In this document: piece by piece, positions 19,300-28,507 of the stretch
Layout: every line of letters starts with the position of its first letter
How positions within the stretch are numbered: the first letter of the stretch is position 1
Assembly (NCBI GenBank): GCA_963744275.1
Contig: CAVUSX010000029.1
Span: 558,001 to 622,000, forward strand
Reading direction: 5' to 3'
DNA: 64,000 nucleotides
DNA from: VAZQ01 sp963744275
Lineage (GTDB): Bacteria; Pseudomonadota; Alphaproteobacteria; Rhizobiales; Xanthobacteraceae
Program-made: the position numbers and the translations under genes
The notes under the pieces: generated by a model
Told to the model about the DNA's origin: nothing
Databases searched by the model: none
Seen by the model: only the letters and a program-made list of their open reading frames with translations

Positions 19300-19869
19300 A
19301 TGACAATCAAGAAGACGACCCAACGTCAAGGCTTCAAGACCAGCGAGTTCATCGTCTATCCGGCCCATGGGGTCGGCCAGATCGTGGCCATCGAGGAGCA
19401 GGAAGTCGCGGGCGCCAAGCTCGAGCTTTTCGTCATCAATTTCGTCAAGGACAAGATGACGCTGCGGGTCCCGACCGCGAAGATCGTCTCGGTCGGCATG
19501 CGCAAGCTCGCCGAGCCGCCGATCGTCAAGCGCGCGCTCGAGACCCTCAAGGGTCGGGCCCGCGTCAAGCGCACCATGTGGTCGCGCCGCGCGCAGGAAT
19601 ACGAGGCCAAGATCAACTCGGGCGACATCGTGGCGATCGCGGAGGTCGTGCGCGACCTGTATCGCTCCGAGTCGCAGCCCGAGCAGTCCTACAGCGAGCG
19701 GCAGCTCTACGAGGCCGCGCTCGACCGGCTGTCGCGCGAGATCGCGGCGGTGCAGCGCATCACCGAGACCGAAGCCGTCAAGGAGATCGAGGCGGCGCTC
19801 GCCAAGGGCCCGCGGCGCGGCCCGGCCAAGCCCGAGGACGAGGCGGTGGTCGAGGACGAGGCGGCCTGA
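19300..19869 (+). CDS. carD: CarD family transcriptional regulator
   Basis: CarD binds the RNA polymerase beta subunit and stabilises open promoter complexes. The N-terminal Tudor-like RNA polymerase interaction domain is visible in FIVYPAHGVGQIVAIEEQEVAG and KDKMTLRVPTAK. The helical DNA-binding part follows (RRAQEYEAKINSGDIVAIAEVVRDL, ERQLYEAALDRLSREIAAVQ). The start at 19300 (MTIKKTTQRQGFKTSEFIVYP) follows AAGGAG; the upstream in-frame extension is basic and low complexity, so it is leader. A long 5' leader with a promoter, a tiny ORF and a hairpin precedes it, and a strong terminator follows. The gene is intact. Confidence 0.95.
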   Translation: MTIKKTTQRQGFKTSEFIVYPAHGVGQIVAIEEQEVAGAKLELFVINFVKDKMTLRVPTAKIVSVGMRKLAEPPIVKRALETLKGRARVKRTMWSRRAQEYEAKINSGDIVAIAEVVRDLYRSESQPEQSYSERQLYEAALDRLSREIAAVQRITETEAVKEIEAALAKGPRRGPAKPEDEAVVEDEAA

Positions 19870-19917
19870 GCCGGCTTGGCTCCGCGACCAGGGCTTCGAC
19901 CCTACCGAAATACCTCC

Positions 19918-19946
19918 AAGGCCCGGCCGTTGCGCCGGGCCTTTTT
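19918..19946 (+). terminator. Rho-independent terminator of carD
   Basis: The 8-bp stem GGCCCGGC / GCCGGGCC with a 6-nt loop is followed by TTTTT, about 50 bp after the carD stop. Confidence 0.9.
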
Positions 19947-20057
19947 CGTCATGCGTCGCGGCGCGCGCCGGAGCCGGCGCGGAGCCGGCGTATCCATGCC
20001 CAGGAAGTGCCTCAACATGATTATGGTTAGGTCATAATTAAACTCCGTTTGCGATGA

Positions 20058-21057
20058 ATGATTCCCATGGGTCATTCAATCGGGGAATCGGGAATGGGGT
20101 GGCGGTTTCAGCGCGCGAGCAAGCGGCTATTGGTGTGTGCGGCGGTTGTGGGTGTCGGTAGCTTGGCGGGTCTGGTGGCGGCCTTGAGCGCCGACCCGGT
20201 GCAGACTTCCGGCGAGACTTCCGAGCTGTCGCCGGCCGAGATCGTGGCAATCCGGTTCCCCGGTGGGGCGAGCCGGGTCGTCTCCAGCTCCATCGCTGCG
20301 CCGTCGGTCGCGCCAGCGCTCTCGGCGCCAGCGGCCATGGACATCGCTCCCGAACCAGCCGGCTATATCTTGGCGAGCGCCAGCGCAGACGACGTTTCGA
20401 GCCTGATGTTCAACCCGCTTCCCACCTATTCGTCCGCGCCTCAGCTGGCGCCGGCCCGGTCGGCTCCGGCCGCCTCGTCCGCCAGCGTTTCGTCCGCCAC
20501 TGATTCGTCCACCCCTGATTCTCCCATCGCCAATTCGTCTTCCGTCGAGGTGTCCCGCCCGCGTCCGTCCTCGGTCCGTTCGGGGCCGCCGCCGCAATTG
20601 GTGACCGCCAGTCTCGAGCTTCCCACCGAAGCGCTGGCCTATGCGGACGACCCGCCGGCGCGAGCCGACAGTCCGAAGTCCCGTCCCCGCCAAGCGGGCC
20701 GTGCAGGCGCCCCATCCGGCGGCGAGCCCGGGGCCCGCCAGTGCCAGCAATGCGGTGCTCAACAACGCCCAGCTCGTCAGCATCCGGGAGCGTCTCAAGC
20801 TGACGTCCTACCAGAGCCAGCTCTGGCCGCCGGTGGAATCGGCGCTGCGCGATATCACCTGGCAAGGCCATCCCAAGGCAGCGTCGAACGCGGCGTCCGG
20901 CGGGCACGGCGGCTCGATCGATCCCAACAGCCCGTCGGTGCAGCGATTGAAATCCGCCGCCTTCCCGCTGATCATGAGTCTCAGCGACGACCAGAAGCAG
21001 GAAGTCCGCACCCTGGTGCGGCTGATGGGGCTGGAGAACCTGGCCGCGCAGTTCTGA
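20058..21057 (+). CDS. Hypothetical exported protein, one frameshift
   Basis: I do not recognise a named family. The N-terminus has a signal or anchor helix (RLLVCAAVVGVGSLAGLVAAL) followed by a long Ser/Ala/Pro-rich, probably disordered region to about residue 210. Around 20685 the frame shifts by one base; the next frame carries a compact helical C-terminal region, LNNAQLVSIRERLKLTSYQSQLWPPVESALRDI and LIMSLSDDQKQEVRTLVRLMGLENLAAQF. That part resembles short exported proteins of Bradyrhizobium-type genomes with an LTxxQ-like helical domain. It stands alone after the carD terminator. Confidence 0.6.
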
Positions 21058-21116
21058 TCGGCCGGTACTCCGGCCAGCGCAACCGCATTTGATGAAACCA
21101 GTGCGCTCTCTGCCCT

Positions 21117-21245
21117 ACCTCCCCCTGCAAGGGGGAGGTCGACCCGCAAAGCGGGTCGGGGTCACGCGACAAACTCTGAAACTGTTGGTAGGCGGGACCC
21201 CCACCCGGCGCCTTCGGCGCCACCCTCCCCCTTGCAGGGGGAGGG
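21117..21245. repeat. REP-like composite palindrome (copy 1)
   Basis: CCTCCCCCTGCAAGGGGGAGG and GACCCGCAAAGCGGGTC hairpins are followed by a spacer and then GGCGCCTTCGGCGCC and CCCTCCCCCTTGCAGGGGGAGGG. The element is related to 43475-43637 and, in degraded form, 48085-48188. It lies between two convergent genes. Confidence 0.85.
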
Positions 21246-21273
21246 AAAACGGCTGCTGCAGCTCCGGTATCGC

Positions 21274-22286
21274 TCACTGCTTGGGAATGGGGCCGAGCGC
21301 CTGCGCGATCACGGCGATCTGGGCGCGCTGACGATCGATGGCGGCGGCGAATTCGCCCGGTCCGCCCGGATTGGGGACTTGGGCGGTGCCGGCCAGCCGT
21401 TCCGCGATCGTGGGATCGGCCGCCACCGCGACCACGTCGGCGGCGATCTTCTCGCGCAGCTCGTTCGAGATGCCGCGTGGCCCGAACAGCCCGACCAGGC
21501 CCTCCACCTCGAGCGCCGGAAAGCCGCTTTCGTTGGCGGTCGGGATGCCGGGCAGGATGCTGCTGCGCTCGTGGCCGTTCACCGCCAGCACCTTGACGCG
21601 GCCCGCCTGCACGTGCGGCTGCAGGATGGCGTAGGACGACATCATCACCTGCAGCCGTCCCTCGGACAGATCGGTCGCGGCTTGCACGATGTCGCGATAC
21701 GGCACCTTGGCGATGCTGAGGCCCGAGGTCTTCACGAAATAATCGAAGGTGAATTCGGTAATTCCGGAAACCACCGCGGCGTTGAGCTTGCCGGATTCGG
21801 CGCGCGCGAGTTTCGCGAATTCCGCCAGCGTGCCGATCTTGAGCGATGCCGGTACCCCGATGGCGATGATGGTGTTCGACACGCGCGCGATCGGCACCAG
21901 GTCCTCGGGCACATAAGGCAGCTTGGTATATTGCAACGGGTGCACCGTGAACGAGCCGGCCGGCGTGAACAGCAAGGTGTGGTCGTCGGCGGCGTTGACG
22001 AAGGCCTGGATCGCAACCAGCCCGTCGGCGCCGGGGCGGTTCTCGATCACCACCGGCTTGCCCCAGCGCGCCGGCAGCCGATCGGCCAGCAGCCGCGCTC
22101 CGATATCCGCACCCGAGGCGGGGCCGAGCGGCACGATGAACCGCACCGGCCGCAGCGGCCAAGCCGTTGCCGGTGTCGGCGCCAGTGCTGCGCCAGGGTT
22201 CGGGTCGCCGGCAAAGCCAGCCCTGCCGCCGCATCCGGCACGGCCAGCGCCGCCAGCTGCCGCCGCGTCATGTCCGCCCGTGTCAT
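21274..22286 (-). CDS. Tripartite tricarboxylate transporter (Bug family) substrate-binding protein, frameshift near N-terminus
   Basis: Bug proteins are periplasmic binding proteins for small carboxylates or related ligands. The body has the family pattern: WPLRPVRFIVPLGPASGADIGARLLADRL, VVIENRPGADGLVAIQAFVNA, HTLLFTPAGSFTVHPL, and FGPRGISNELREKIAADV. A credible signal sequence (MTRRQLAALAVPDAAAGLALP) lies in a different frame starting at 22286, so one base is missing or two are added near 22195. No TctA/TctB membrane genes are nearby, so it is an orphan binding protein. The ligand is unknown. Confidence 0.88.
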
Positions 22287-22369
22287 GCGTCATCGCGCCA
22301 TCTCACCTTTCGGTGTCGTTCCGGTACACGCGAACGTTTCGAGCCGCCGCTCGAGCGGCGCGCGCCCCG

Positions 22370-22756
22370 CTAGCCGGCCTCGGCCTTGGCGGCGTCGGGG
22401 CGGACCTCCTCATAGCCGTTTTCCGATATGTCGAAATTGTTGCCGTCGGGATCGATCGCCCGGTATTCCGCATAGTGGCGGTCGCCCGGACGCCGCTGCG
22501 GCGGGCGATATCCGAGCTCCTCGCAGCGCTCGACGATCTCCTCGTTGTCCTCGACCATGAAGCCGAAATGATTGAAGCCCGACGGCTTGCCGTCCATCTT
22601 GTTGGTGTGGATCGACAGATTCATGTAGCCGTCGGTGAGCGATATGCCGCCGTTGCGGGCGCGATGCACGATCTTCAATCCCATCACGTCGACATAGAAC
22701 CTGGCCAGCCGCTCGGGGTCGGTGGTGTGGAACACGATGTGACGAATCTTGGCCAT
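22370..22756 (-). CDS. VOC (glyoxalase/dioxygenase) family protein
   Basis: This is a vicinal-oxygen-chelate fold enzyme of one or two beta-alpha-beta-beta-beta modules that probably binds a divalent metal. The start MAKIRHIVFHTTDPERLARFYVDVMGLK is typical, with a metal-ligand His at residue 6 or 10, FNHFGFMVEDNEEIVERCEELGY in the middle and YRAIDPDGNNFDISE, whose Glu is a likely ligand, at the end. The start at 22756 is set by AGGAGGAAGC just upstream. It lies between two Bug-type binding proteins, the second divergent. The substrate cannot be read from the sequence. Confidence 0.88.
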   Translation of the reverse strand: MAKIRHIVFHTTDPERLARFYVDVMGLKIVHRARNGGISLTDGYMNLSIHTNKMDGKPSGFNHFGFMVEDNEEIVERCEELGYRPPQRRPGDRHYAEYRAIDPDGNNFDISENGYEEVRPDAAKAEAG

Positions 22757-22897
22757 GCTTCCTCCTCGCTGCGGGCGCGCCTTCCCGGTTCGATCCGCGC
22801 TGGCGCGCCGCAATCGGCGGCGCTATCGTTTGTCGGCGGATGCTCGCAGCAAACAGGTCCCTGAACAAGTCCCGGCGCAAGCCCCGGAGAAAGCCTC

Positions 22898-23920
22898 ATG
22901 AGAAAGATGGCGGCCGCCGTTGCGGTGGCGCTCTCGCTACTGCCGGCTCTGGCGGCGCGCGCGAGCGCGCAGACCGCCGACGCGTTCTACAAAGGCAGGC
23001 AGATCCGGTTCATCGTCGGCACCGCAGCCGGGCAGGACTACGACACCTGGGCGCGTCTCATCGCCCGCTATCTGCCCCGCTTCCTGTCCGGCAATCCGAC
23101 CATCATCGTCGAGAACATGCCGGGCGCCGGCCACATCCTGGCGACCAACTATCTGTTCAACCTGGCGCCGCGCGACGGCACCGCGATCGGCATGGTGTCG
23201 CGCAACATGACCGAAGCCGCCATCATGAAGTTGCCCAATGTGCGGTTCGATCCCGGCAAGTTCAGCTGGATCGGCAGTCCCGAGCTCAATCACCGCGTCC
23301 TGTTCGTCAACGTGGCATCCGGTTTCGACAAGGTGCCCGATCTCTACGCGCGCGAGCTGATCGTGGGAACGCCCGGCGGCGCGCAGGGGGTCAGCGCCGC
23401 CCCCATCCTGCTGAAGAACCTGCTCCACATGCGGCTCAAGATCATCCAGGGCTATCATTCGCCGGGCGACGTCATTCTGGCGATGGCGCGGCGCGAGGTC
23501 GACGGCGTGGTGCAGACGCTGGGGGCGCCCGATGGCGCGCGCCGGCAATGGATCGAATCCGGCCAGATGCGCGTCATGTTCAACATGGAGCACGAGCGCC
23601 TCGCCGGGCTCGACGCGCCGACCATCTTCGAGTTCGCCAAGACCGAGGAGGAGCGCCAAGTGCTGGCGTTCTTCTCCTCCAGCATGGAGCTCGGCCGGCC
23701 CCTGATGGCGCCGCCCGGCACGCCGCCCGAGCGCCTCGCGCAGCTGCGCTCGGCCTTCGACGCCACCGTGAAGGATGCGGCATTCTTGGCTGAGGCGGCC
23801 GCCTCAGGTTTCGAGGTCATGCCGCAGAGCGGCGAGGAGATCGCCGCCCGGGTGGCGGCCGCGATGGCGACGCCCAGGGACATCGTCGACGAGGCGCAAC
23901 GCGCCTCGACGGCGGAGTAG
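22898..23920 (+). CDS. Bug/TTT family substrate-binding protein
   Basis: This is an exported solute-binding protein of the tripartite tricarboxylate transporter type. The signal peptide MRKMAAAVAVALSLLPALAARASA is followed by FYKGRQIRFIVGTAAGQDYDTWARLIARYLPRFL and IIVENMPGAGHILATNYLFN, hallmark segments of the family. The PPGTPPERLAQLRSAF motif near the C-terminus is also conserved. It belongs to the same subtype as the proteins at 34718 and 55992, which share the FYxGKQI and PRDGT features. There is no cognate permease nearby. Confidence 0.92.
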   Translation: MRKMAAAVAVALSLLPALAARASAQTADAFYKGRQIRFIVGTAAGQDYDTWARLIARYLPRFLSGNPTIIVENMPGAGHILATNYLFNLAPRDGTAIGMVSRNMTEAAIMKLPNVRFDPGKFSWIGSPELNHRVLFVNVASGFDKVPDLYARELIVGTPGGAQGVSAAPILLKNLLHMRLKIIQGYHSPGDVILAMARREVDGVVQTLGAPDGARRQWIESGQMRVMFNMEHERLAGLDAPTIFEFAKTEEERQVLAFFSSSMELGRPLMAPPGTPPERLAQLRSAFDATVKDAAFLAEAAASGFEVMPQSGEEIAARVAAAMATPRDIVDEAQRASTAE

Positions 23921-24039
23921 CGCGTGGACGCAAGACCCGAACGATGCCGTTGAGGACGCGAGGACCGCGGGTGCCGAGGATGATTGAACATCAGGAGGAC
24001 GCTGGCGCGCCCTCTGACTCGCGCCTAGAATAGCAACCC

Positions 24040-25366
24040 ATGCCTTCTGACGGCGATATCCCCTTTTCGCGTTTCGATGGCTGGCTCAAGCAGCATCGGC
24101 CAGCCGTGCTGTCACAGCCTCAGCTCGACCTCATGGGGATAGCTTTCCCCGGTTTCCTCCCCAACGAGGCGTCGCGTGCGCGGCGCACGCGTTCCTTCGT
24201 CACTGGCGACGCCGGCGTTGACGCCGTATTCGAGCCCAATCATCCCTCGCGGCAAGAATATGTGATGGCCAAGTCTCCCCGGCGGTTTGCCGGAGATGAG
24301 AATTTTCCCGGCGGCCGCTATCACATCGTCGCCTTGGATGAGCGGGGACACGACAAAGGAACGTTGCTCGGTGAATTGTCGGCCTATGCGCGGCCACCAA
24401 ACGCGCCGGTGATCCTCGTGAGCGATCTCTGCGAATCCGCTGCCACCGCGCCCTACGGATTTTCGGAACAGCCCGCCCTGCTAATGAGCTTCTCTCCCGA
24501 GGAGTGGCGAGAAAATCCTGTCAGGAGCGCCCTCGAAGCTGCTGCATCGATGCCCGCGGGCCCCAACGTCTTTGAGGTGGACGGTGTTTCAGGGCGAAGG
24601 CGCGCCATTCGCATTCCCTACGTTGTGGAGAGGGCAGCAATCGACGACGTCATCGACTTACGTATTCCGCAGACCCAAGCTTGGTTCGCCCGCGCATTTG
24701 GCGTCGAGCGCCGGCACGTCTTCATCGACCTGCGCGACCGGCCCGATGCCGCCCGGCGGCTAACCGCGAATATGCGAGCCGACCACGCCAGCATTTTCCC
24801 TTTGCCGAACTTGTTTCGTCGATATGCTGCCGGCGCTGCTGTGGCATGAAATCGGCGGCGGTAGCTCGGTCAATCAGGCCATTGCCGCCTGGATGCGCCA
24901 CAATGGCGTTGCGGGCATGATCTTTCCCTCGGCGCGCATGAACTGCGGCGTTATTTGCCGCAATGGCAAGGTGACGGATTTCCGCGGCTGGAATTTCGTC
25001 GACTATCGCGACGTGGGCCCGCCTGCGAATGACGGATTTGTCGACGTAGGCAGCTGGCCTGATTCTCTGGGCGAAGGCGTTCTCATCCGCTACGCGACAA
25101 ATGCGGAATATGAAGGGTCTTGGTATCTCGAAGGTTACGAGGAATTGCAGGCGCGCGAACGCGATCAATTGCTCGTGCGGTCGCAAGGCTCGGTTGTTGG
25201 CGCAGATGCTCCGCCTGCGCCAAATGTCCCACCAACTCCGCCACCGCTGAAAAAAAGCACCTTACAACCGATAGACGACGCGGAAAAAAACCGGCGCGAG
25301 GAAGAGGCGCTTCTCTACGAGGAGCTCGACCGGCTGATGCCGCCTCGACCGCGCAAACTGGATTAA
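24040..25366 (+). CDS. Hypothetical protein with possible RES-like C-terminal region, one frameshift
   Basis: The first reading frame covers 24040-24849 and the second continues from about 24815 to 25366. Joined, they give one protein of about 440 residues. I do not recognise the N-terminal 260 residues. The later stretch GGSSVNQAIAAWMRHNGVAGMIFPSARMNCGV looks like the C-terminal half of RES-domain proteins (NAD-processing toxins or related enzymes), but the usual N-terminal Arg and Glu signature is not obvious, so this is a weak suggestion. The tail is charged. The region has visibly lower G+C than its neighbours, which hints at horizontal acquisition. Confidence 0.5.
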
Positions 25367-25514
25367 CGGTTGCGTCGCACGCGGGCGCCCAACATGATGC
25401 CTGCAATAGAGGCAAACGGGACGGTCAGTGGACGCGGTCAGGGCCGCCGGACCCCTTCAAGAAGGGCGCCTTGAACAGGTACGATGGCTTGTCCGAGCCC
25501 AACCGGGAGTGAGC

Positions 25515-26501
25515 ATGAGGCGGCGCGAGTTCATCACGCTTGTCGGCGGCGCCGCGGCTGCGTGGCCGCTGGCGGCACGTGCGCAAAGGCCGGCCATGCC
25601 GGTCATCGGCTGGCTCAGCACCGCGACCGAGGAGGCGCAGGCGGTCCGGGTTGCGGCCTTCCGGCGCGGCCTGGGGGAAATGGGCTATGCGGAAGGACAG
25701 AACGTTGCGTTCGAGTTTCGCTGGGCTGAGGAAAGGCGCGAGCGTCTGCCCGGGCTTGCCGCCGAGCTGGTCGCAGCCAAGGCCGCCATCATTATCGCGA
25801 GCGATGGCCCGGGGACGGCGCGGCCGGCGCTCGCCGCAACAAAAACGATCCCAATCATCTATCAGACGGGTGGCGATCCGGTGAAGGATGGGCTCGTCGC
25901 CAGCATGCGCCGGGGCGGCGGCAACGTCACCGCAATCACTCGCCTCGCCAAGGATGCCGTGCCCAAGCGGCTCGCGCTGCTGCATGAGCTCGCCCCCTCG
26001 GTGGACGAGATCGGCATGCTGTTCAATCTCGCGGCACCCGACCCCGACCCGCCATTGGGCGAGATCGAGGCGGCGGCGCGTGCGCTTGGCCTCAAGCTGA
26101 CACCGCTCCCGGCGGGCACGGACCAAGGTCTGGCGACCGCCATCGACGCGTTCGACAATAAGATGAAAGGTGCCGCGCTTCTGATCGGTAACGATGCGTT
26201 CTTCCTCGGGCGCCGGAAGGAGCTGGGAGAGCTTGCGCTGCGTCATGCGGTGCCGGCCGCCTTCGAGCATCCCGAGTTTGCCGCCTCCGGCGGGCTTTTG
26301 GCCTATGGGGCAAGCCTCATGGACTCCTATCGCTTGGTGGGCTTGCAGGCGGGCCGTATCCTCAGGGGCGAGCCGGTCGCGGAGCTCGCGGTCGTCGAGC
26401 CGAGGAAGTTCGAGCTGATCGTCAACCTCAAGACCGCCAAGGCGCTCAATCTGATCGTGCCGGCCTCGATTCTCGGGACCGCCGACGAGGTCATCGAATA
26501 G
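25515..26501 (+). CDS. ABC transporter substrate-binding protein (ABC_sub_bind family)
   Basis: This is an exported binding protein of the ABC_sub_bind (PF04392-like) family. The N-terminus MRRREFITLVGGAAAAWPLAARAQ is a twin-arginine-type signal peptide highly typical of Bradyrhizobium members. The body has PVIGWLSTATEEAQ, FRRGLGEMGYAEGQNVAFEFRWAE, IPIIYQTGGDPVKDGLVAS and the C-terminal LGTADEVIE. ATG at 25515 follows GGGAGTGAG. No permease or ATPase genes are adjacent. Two decayed copies of the C-terminus of similar genes lie downstream, at 27777 and 29665, so this locus has seen duplication and loss. Confidence 0.9.
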   Translation: MRRREFITLVGGAAAAWPLAARAQRPAMPVIGWLSTATEEAQAVRVAAFRRGLGEMGYAEGQNVAFEFRWAEERRERLPGLAAELVAAKAAIIIASDGPGTARPALAATKTIPIIYQTGGDPVKDGLVASMRRGGGNVTAITRLAKDAVPKRLALLHELAPSVDEIGMLFNLAAPDPDPPLGEIEAAARALGLKLTPLPAGTDQGLATAIDAFDNKMKGAALLIGNDAFFLGRRKELGELALRHAVPAAFEHPEFAASGGLLAYGASLMDSYRLVGLQAGRILRGEPVAELAVVEPRKFELIVNLKTAKALNLIVPASILGTADEVIE

Positions 26502-26876
26502 TCGGGAAAAATGGGAGGACTGCTGGTTTGCAATGATGACCGCTTTTGCCTCGACCGCTATACGATGCGAAAGTCTACCAGGATCGCCGACACATCAGTC
26601 GGTAATCGGGCGCCGATCTGGGCGGTCTCTCAGGACCGGCGCGTCCGCTTTGGTGCGCGGCCACGTAGTGATATCTCGCCTGGTCGGCGCGACGCAGCAT
26701 TATCTTCCACGTTGCGAGAGGAATCCGATGCTTACGAAAGGTCGTTCCACGAGTCCGCTCCAATCTGGAGTTTCGCAGGAGAGCTTCGACCTGAGCTGCA
26801 CTTGGCACTTGGCCCGCACAAATAATCCAAGCGAAATGGCTGATCGCCCCGAGGGCGTCCTCCAGGGATGGCAAAC
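26502..26876. other. Intergenic stretch without a recognisable gene
   Basis: Short open frames exist on both strands but none has a ribosome site, codon pattern or recognisable motif. I see no RNA gene or repeat here. Confidence 0.5.
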
Positions 26877-27725
26877 ATGACACATCAAAGCGGTCTCTCC
26901 GTGCTCGCGGTTGCCGGCATGCTCTGCATCATGATGGCCGCGGCGCCGGCGCAAGAACAAAGCAAATATCCCGATTGGTCGGGCCAATGGACCTGGGTGC
27001 CCGATGGCGGGCAACCGCGCTACGACATGAGCAAGCCGCTGCGTAAGCAGGAAGCCCCGCTCAAGCCGGAGTACCAGGCGCGGTTGGAGGCCAGCATCAA
27101 GGACCAGGACGAAGGCGGCATGGGTCTCGACCTAGCCTATTCCTGCCGGCCGCCCGGCATGCCGCGGATGATGTCGGGCGTCGCCCGCATGGAATTCCTT
27201 ATCGTGCCGGGCGTAACCCACATCCTGTTCGACCGCAACGACTATGCGCCGCGCCGCATCTATACCGACGGACGCGCTTGGCCCCAGTTCTCCCCGGATG
27301 ATACCACCTACCCGGGCTACTCGATCGGCCAATGGGTCGATCGGGCTGGCACCGGCCGCTATGACGAACTCCTGGTCGAGACCCGCCACGTGCGCAATCC
27401 GCGCACCTGGGACCAGAGCGGCATGCCAATGGCCGCCGACGACGAGGGCGTCATCAAGGAGCGCCTGTTCCTCGACAAGGAAAAGCCCGGCATCCTTCAT
27501 GATGAAATGACCACTATCGACAACTCGCTGACGCGGCCCTGGACGGTGATGAAGACCTACCGCCACCTTCCGATCGTCGTCTGGGGGGAGAATAATTGCA
27601 TCGAAGGTCAAAACTGGATCACCATCGGCAAGGAGGTCTATTACCTCAGCGCCGATGACACCATCATGCCGATCAAGGAGAATCAGCCGCCGCCGGATCT
27701 GAAATATTTCAATCGGGTGAAATAG
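26877..27725 (+). CDS. Hypothetical exported protein with DWSGQW motif
   Basis: The signal peptide MTHQSGLSVLAVAGMLCIMMAAAPAQ precedes KYPDWSGQWTWVPDGG. The rest contains AYSCRPPGMPRMM, HILFDRNDYAPRRIYTDGR, ETRHVRNPRTWDQSG, ERLFLDKEKPGILHDEMTTIDNSLTRPWTVMKTYR. Proteins of this shape (about 280 residues, DWSGxW near the mature N-terminus) occur repeatedly in soil alphaproteobacteria with no known function. I chose the second Met (26877) because AGGG precedes it and the signal peptide starts there. It is followed by a decayed binding-protein fragment. The gene is intact. Confidence 0.7.
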   Translation: MTHQSGLSVLAVAGMLCIMMAAAPAQEQSKYPDWSGQWTWVPDGGQPRYDMSKPLRKQEAPLKPEYQARLEASIKDQDEGGMGLDLAYSCRPPGMPRMMSGVARMEFLIVPGVTHILFDRNDYAPRRIYTDGRAWPQFSPDDTTYPGYSIGQWVDRAGTGRYDELLVETRHVRNPRTWDQSGMPMAADDEGVIKERLFLDKEKPGILHDEMTTIDNSLTRPWTVMKTYRHLPIVVWGENNCIEGQNWITIGKEVYYLSADDTIMPIKENQPPPDLKYFNRVK

Positions 27726-27776
27726 CCTTTTACTCTCACAAGAGGCCGTATGTCGCTTGAGTTCATCCCCGAGGGC

Positions 27777-27905
27777 GAGAAGCTTGGCGATCGTCCGGTG
27801 CCGGCGCCGACCAAGTTCGAGCTGGTGATCAATCTCAGGCCGCCAGGGTGCCGGGTCTGCCGCTCGCCATTATCGCGCTGGCCGACGAGGTCATCGAGCA
27901 GGGCT
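27777..27905 (+). pseudogene. C-terminal remnant of an ABC_sub_bind protein
   Basis: In one frame LGDRPVPAPTKFELVINLR and, after a shift, GLPLAIIALADEVIEQ reproduce the end of the ABC_sub_bind family, as in the intact gene ending at 26501. No start or upstream domain is present, so this is a fragment. Confidence 0.65.
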
Positions 27906-28040
27906 GCTTTTTGCATGGTCCGCAAGTGGCCCGCAGCGGCGGGTCGCGGCAGCGCGGCAAGATGCCTGCAATGGAGCTATAAGCGGACTGTCGGCGGACA
28001 CGGCAAACACCGCCGCCCCTCCCGGAGCAGCCGCGGAACT

Positions 28041-28290
28041 TCACTCCGCCTTGATGCTCGCTTCGCGAATGACTCGGCCGAAGTCATCATATTGCTTGCG
28101 GAGAAGAGCAGCAAAATCTGCGCCGCACATCCCAACCGGAAAGAGCCCCTGTGCGACAAGCTTTGGCTTGACCTCGGGCGCCTGCAACGCTGCGCTGAAC
28201 CAGCCGCTGAGTTGGGAGACCGTTTCCTTCGGCGCTCTCGCCGGAGCAAGCACGCCGAACGCCGCGGAAGTCCCGTGACCTGCCCCTCTG
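28041..28290 (-). pseudogene. C-terminal remnant of a Bug-family binding protein
   Basis: The reading frame gives GVLAPARAPKETVSQLSGWF, then QGLFPVGMCGADFAALLRKQYDDFGRVIREASIKAE, the standard ending of Bug proteins. Only about 80 residues remain, without signal peptide or ligand-binding lobes. It lies between another binding-protein fragment and a TPR gene. Confidence 0.7.
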
Positions 28291-28507
28291 CCGACACCAA
28301 AAGCTATCCGAGTTTCCCTACGTCTGATAGGGGCGCGATGACCGGTTGGACCTCTGAGGGGGGAAGATGACCCTTACCGGGAGCCGAGCGAACCAATTTT
28401 GCTGATGAACCATTTGAGTTGTGACCGCGACCAAGGGGCGGATGAGCGCCCAGGGCAATAGAACGGCTGTCCCGGCTTGGCCGGTCACCGTGCGGAGACC
28501 ACATGCG

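Noticed and set aside
26511..26825. 104-codon open frame after the ABC_sub_bind gene
   Set aside because: No ribosome site, domain or sensible composition; treated as non-coding.
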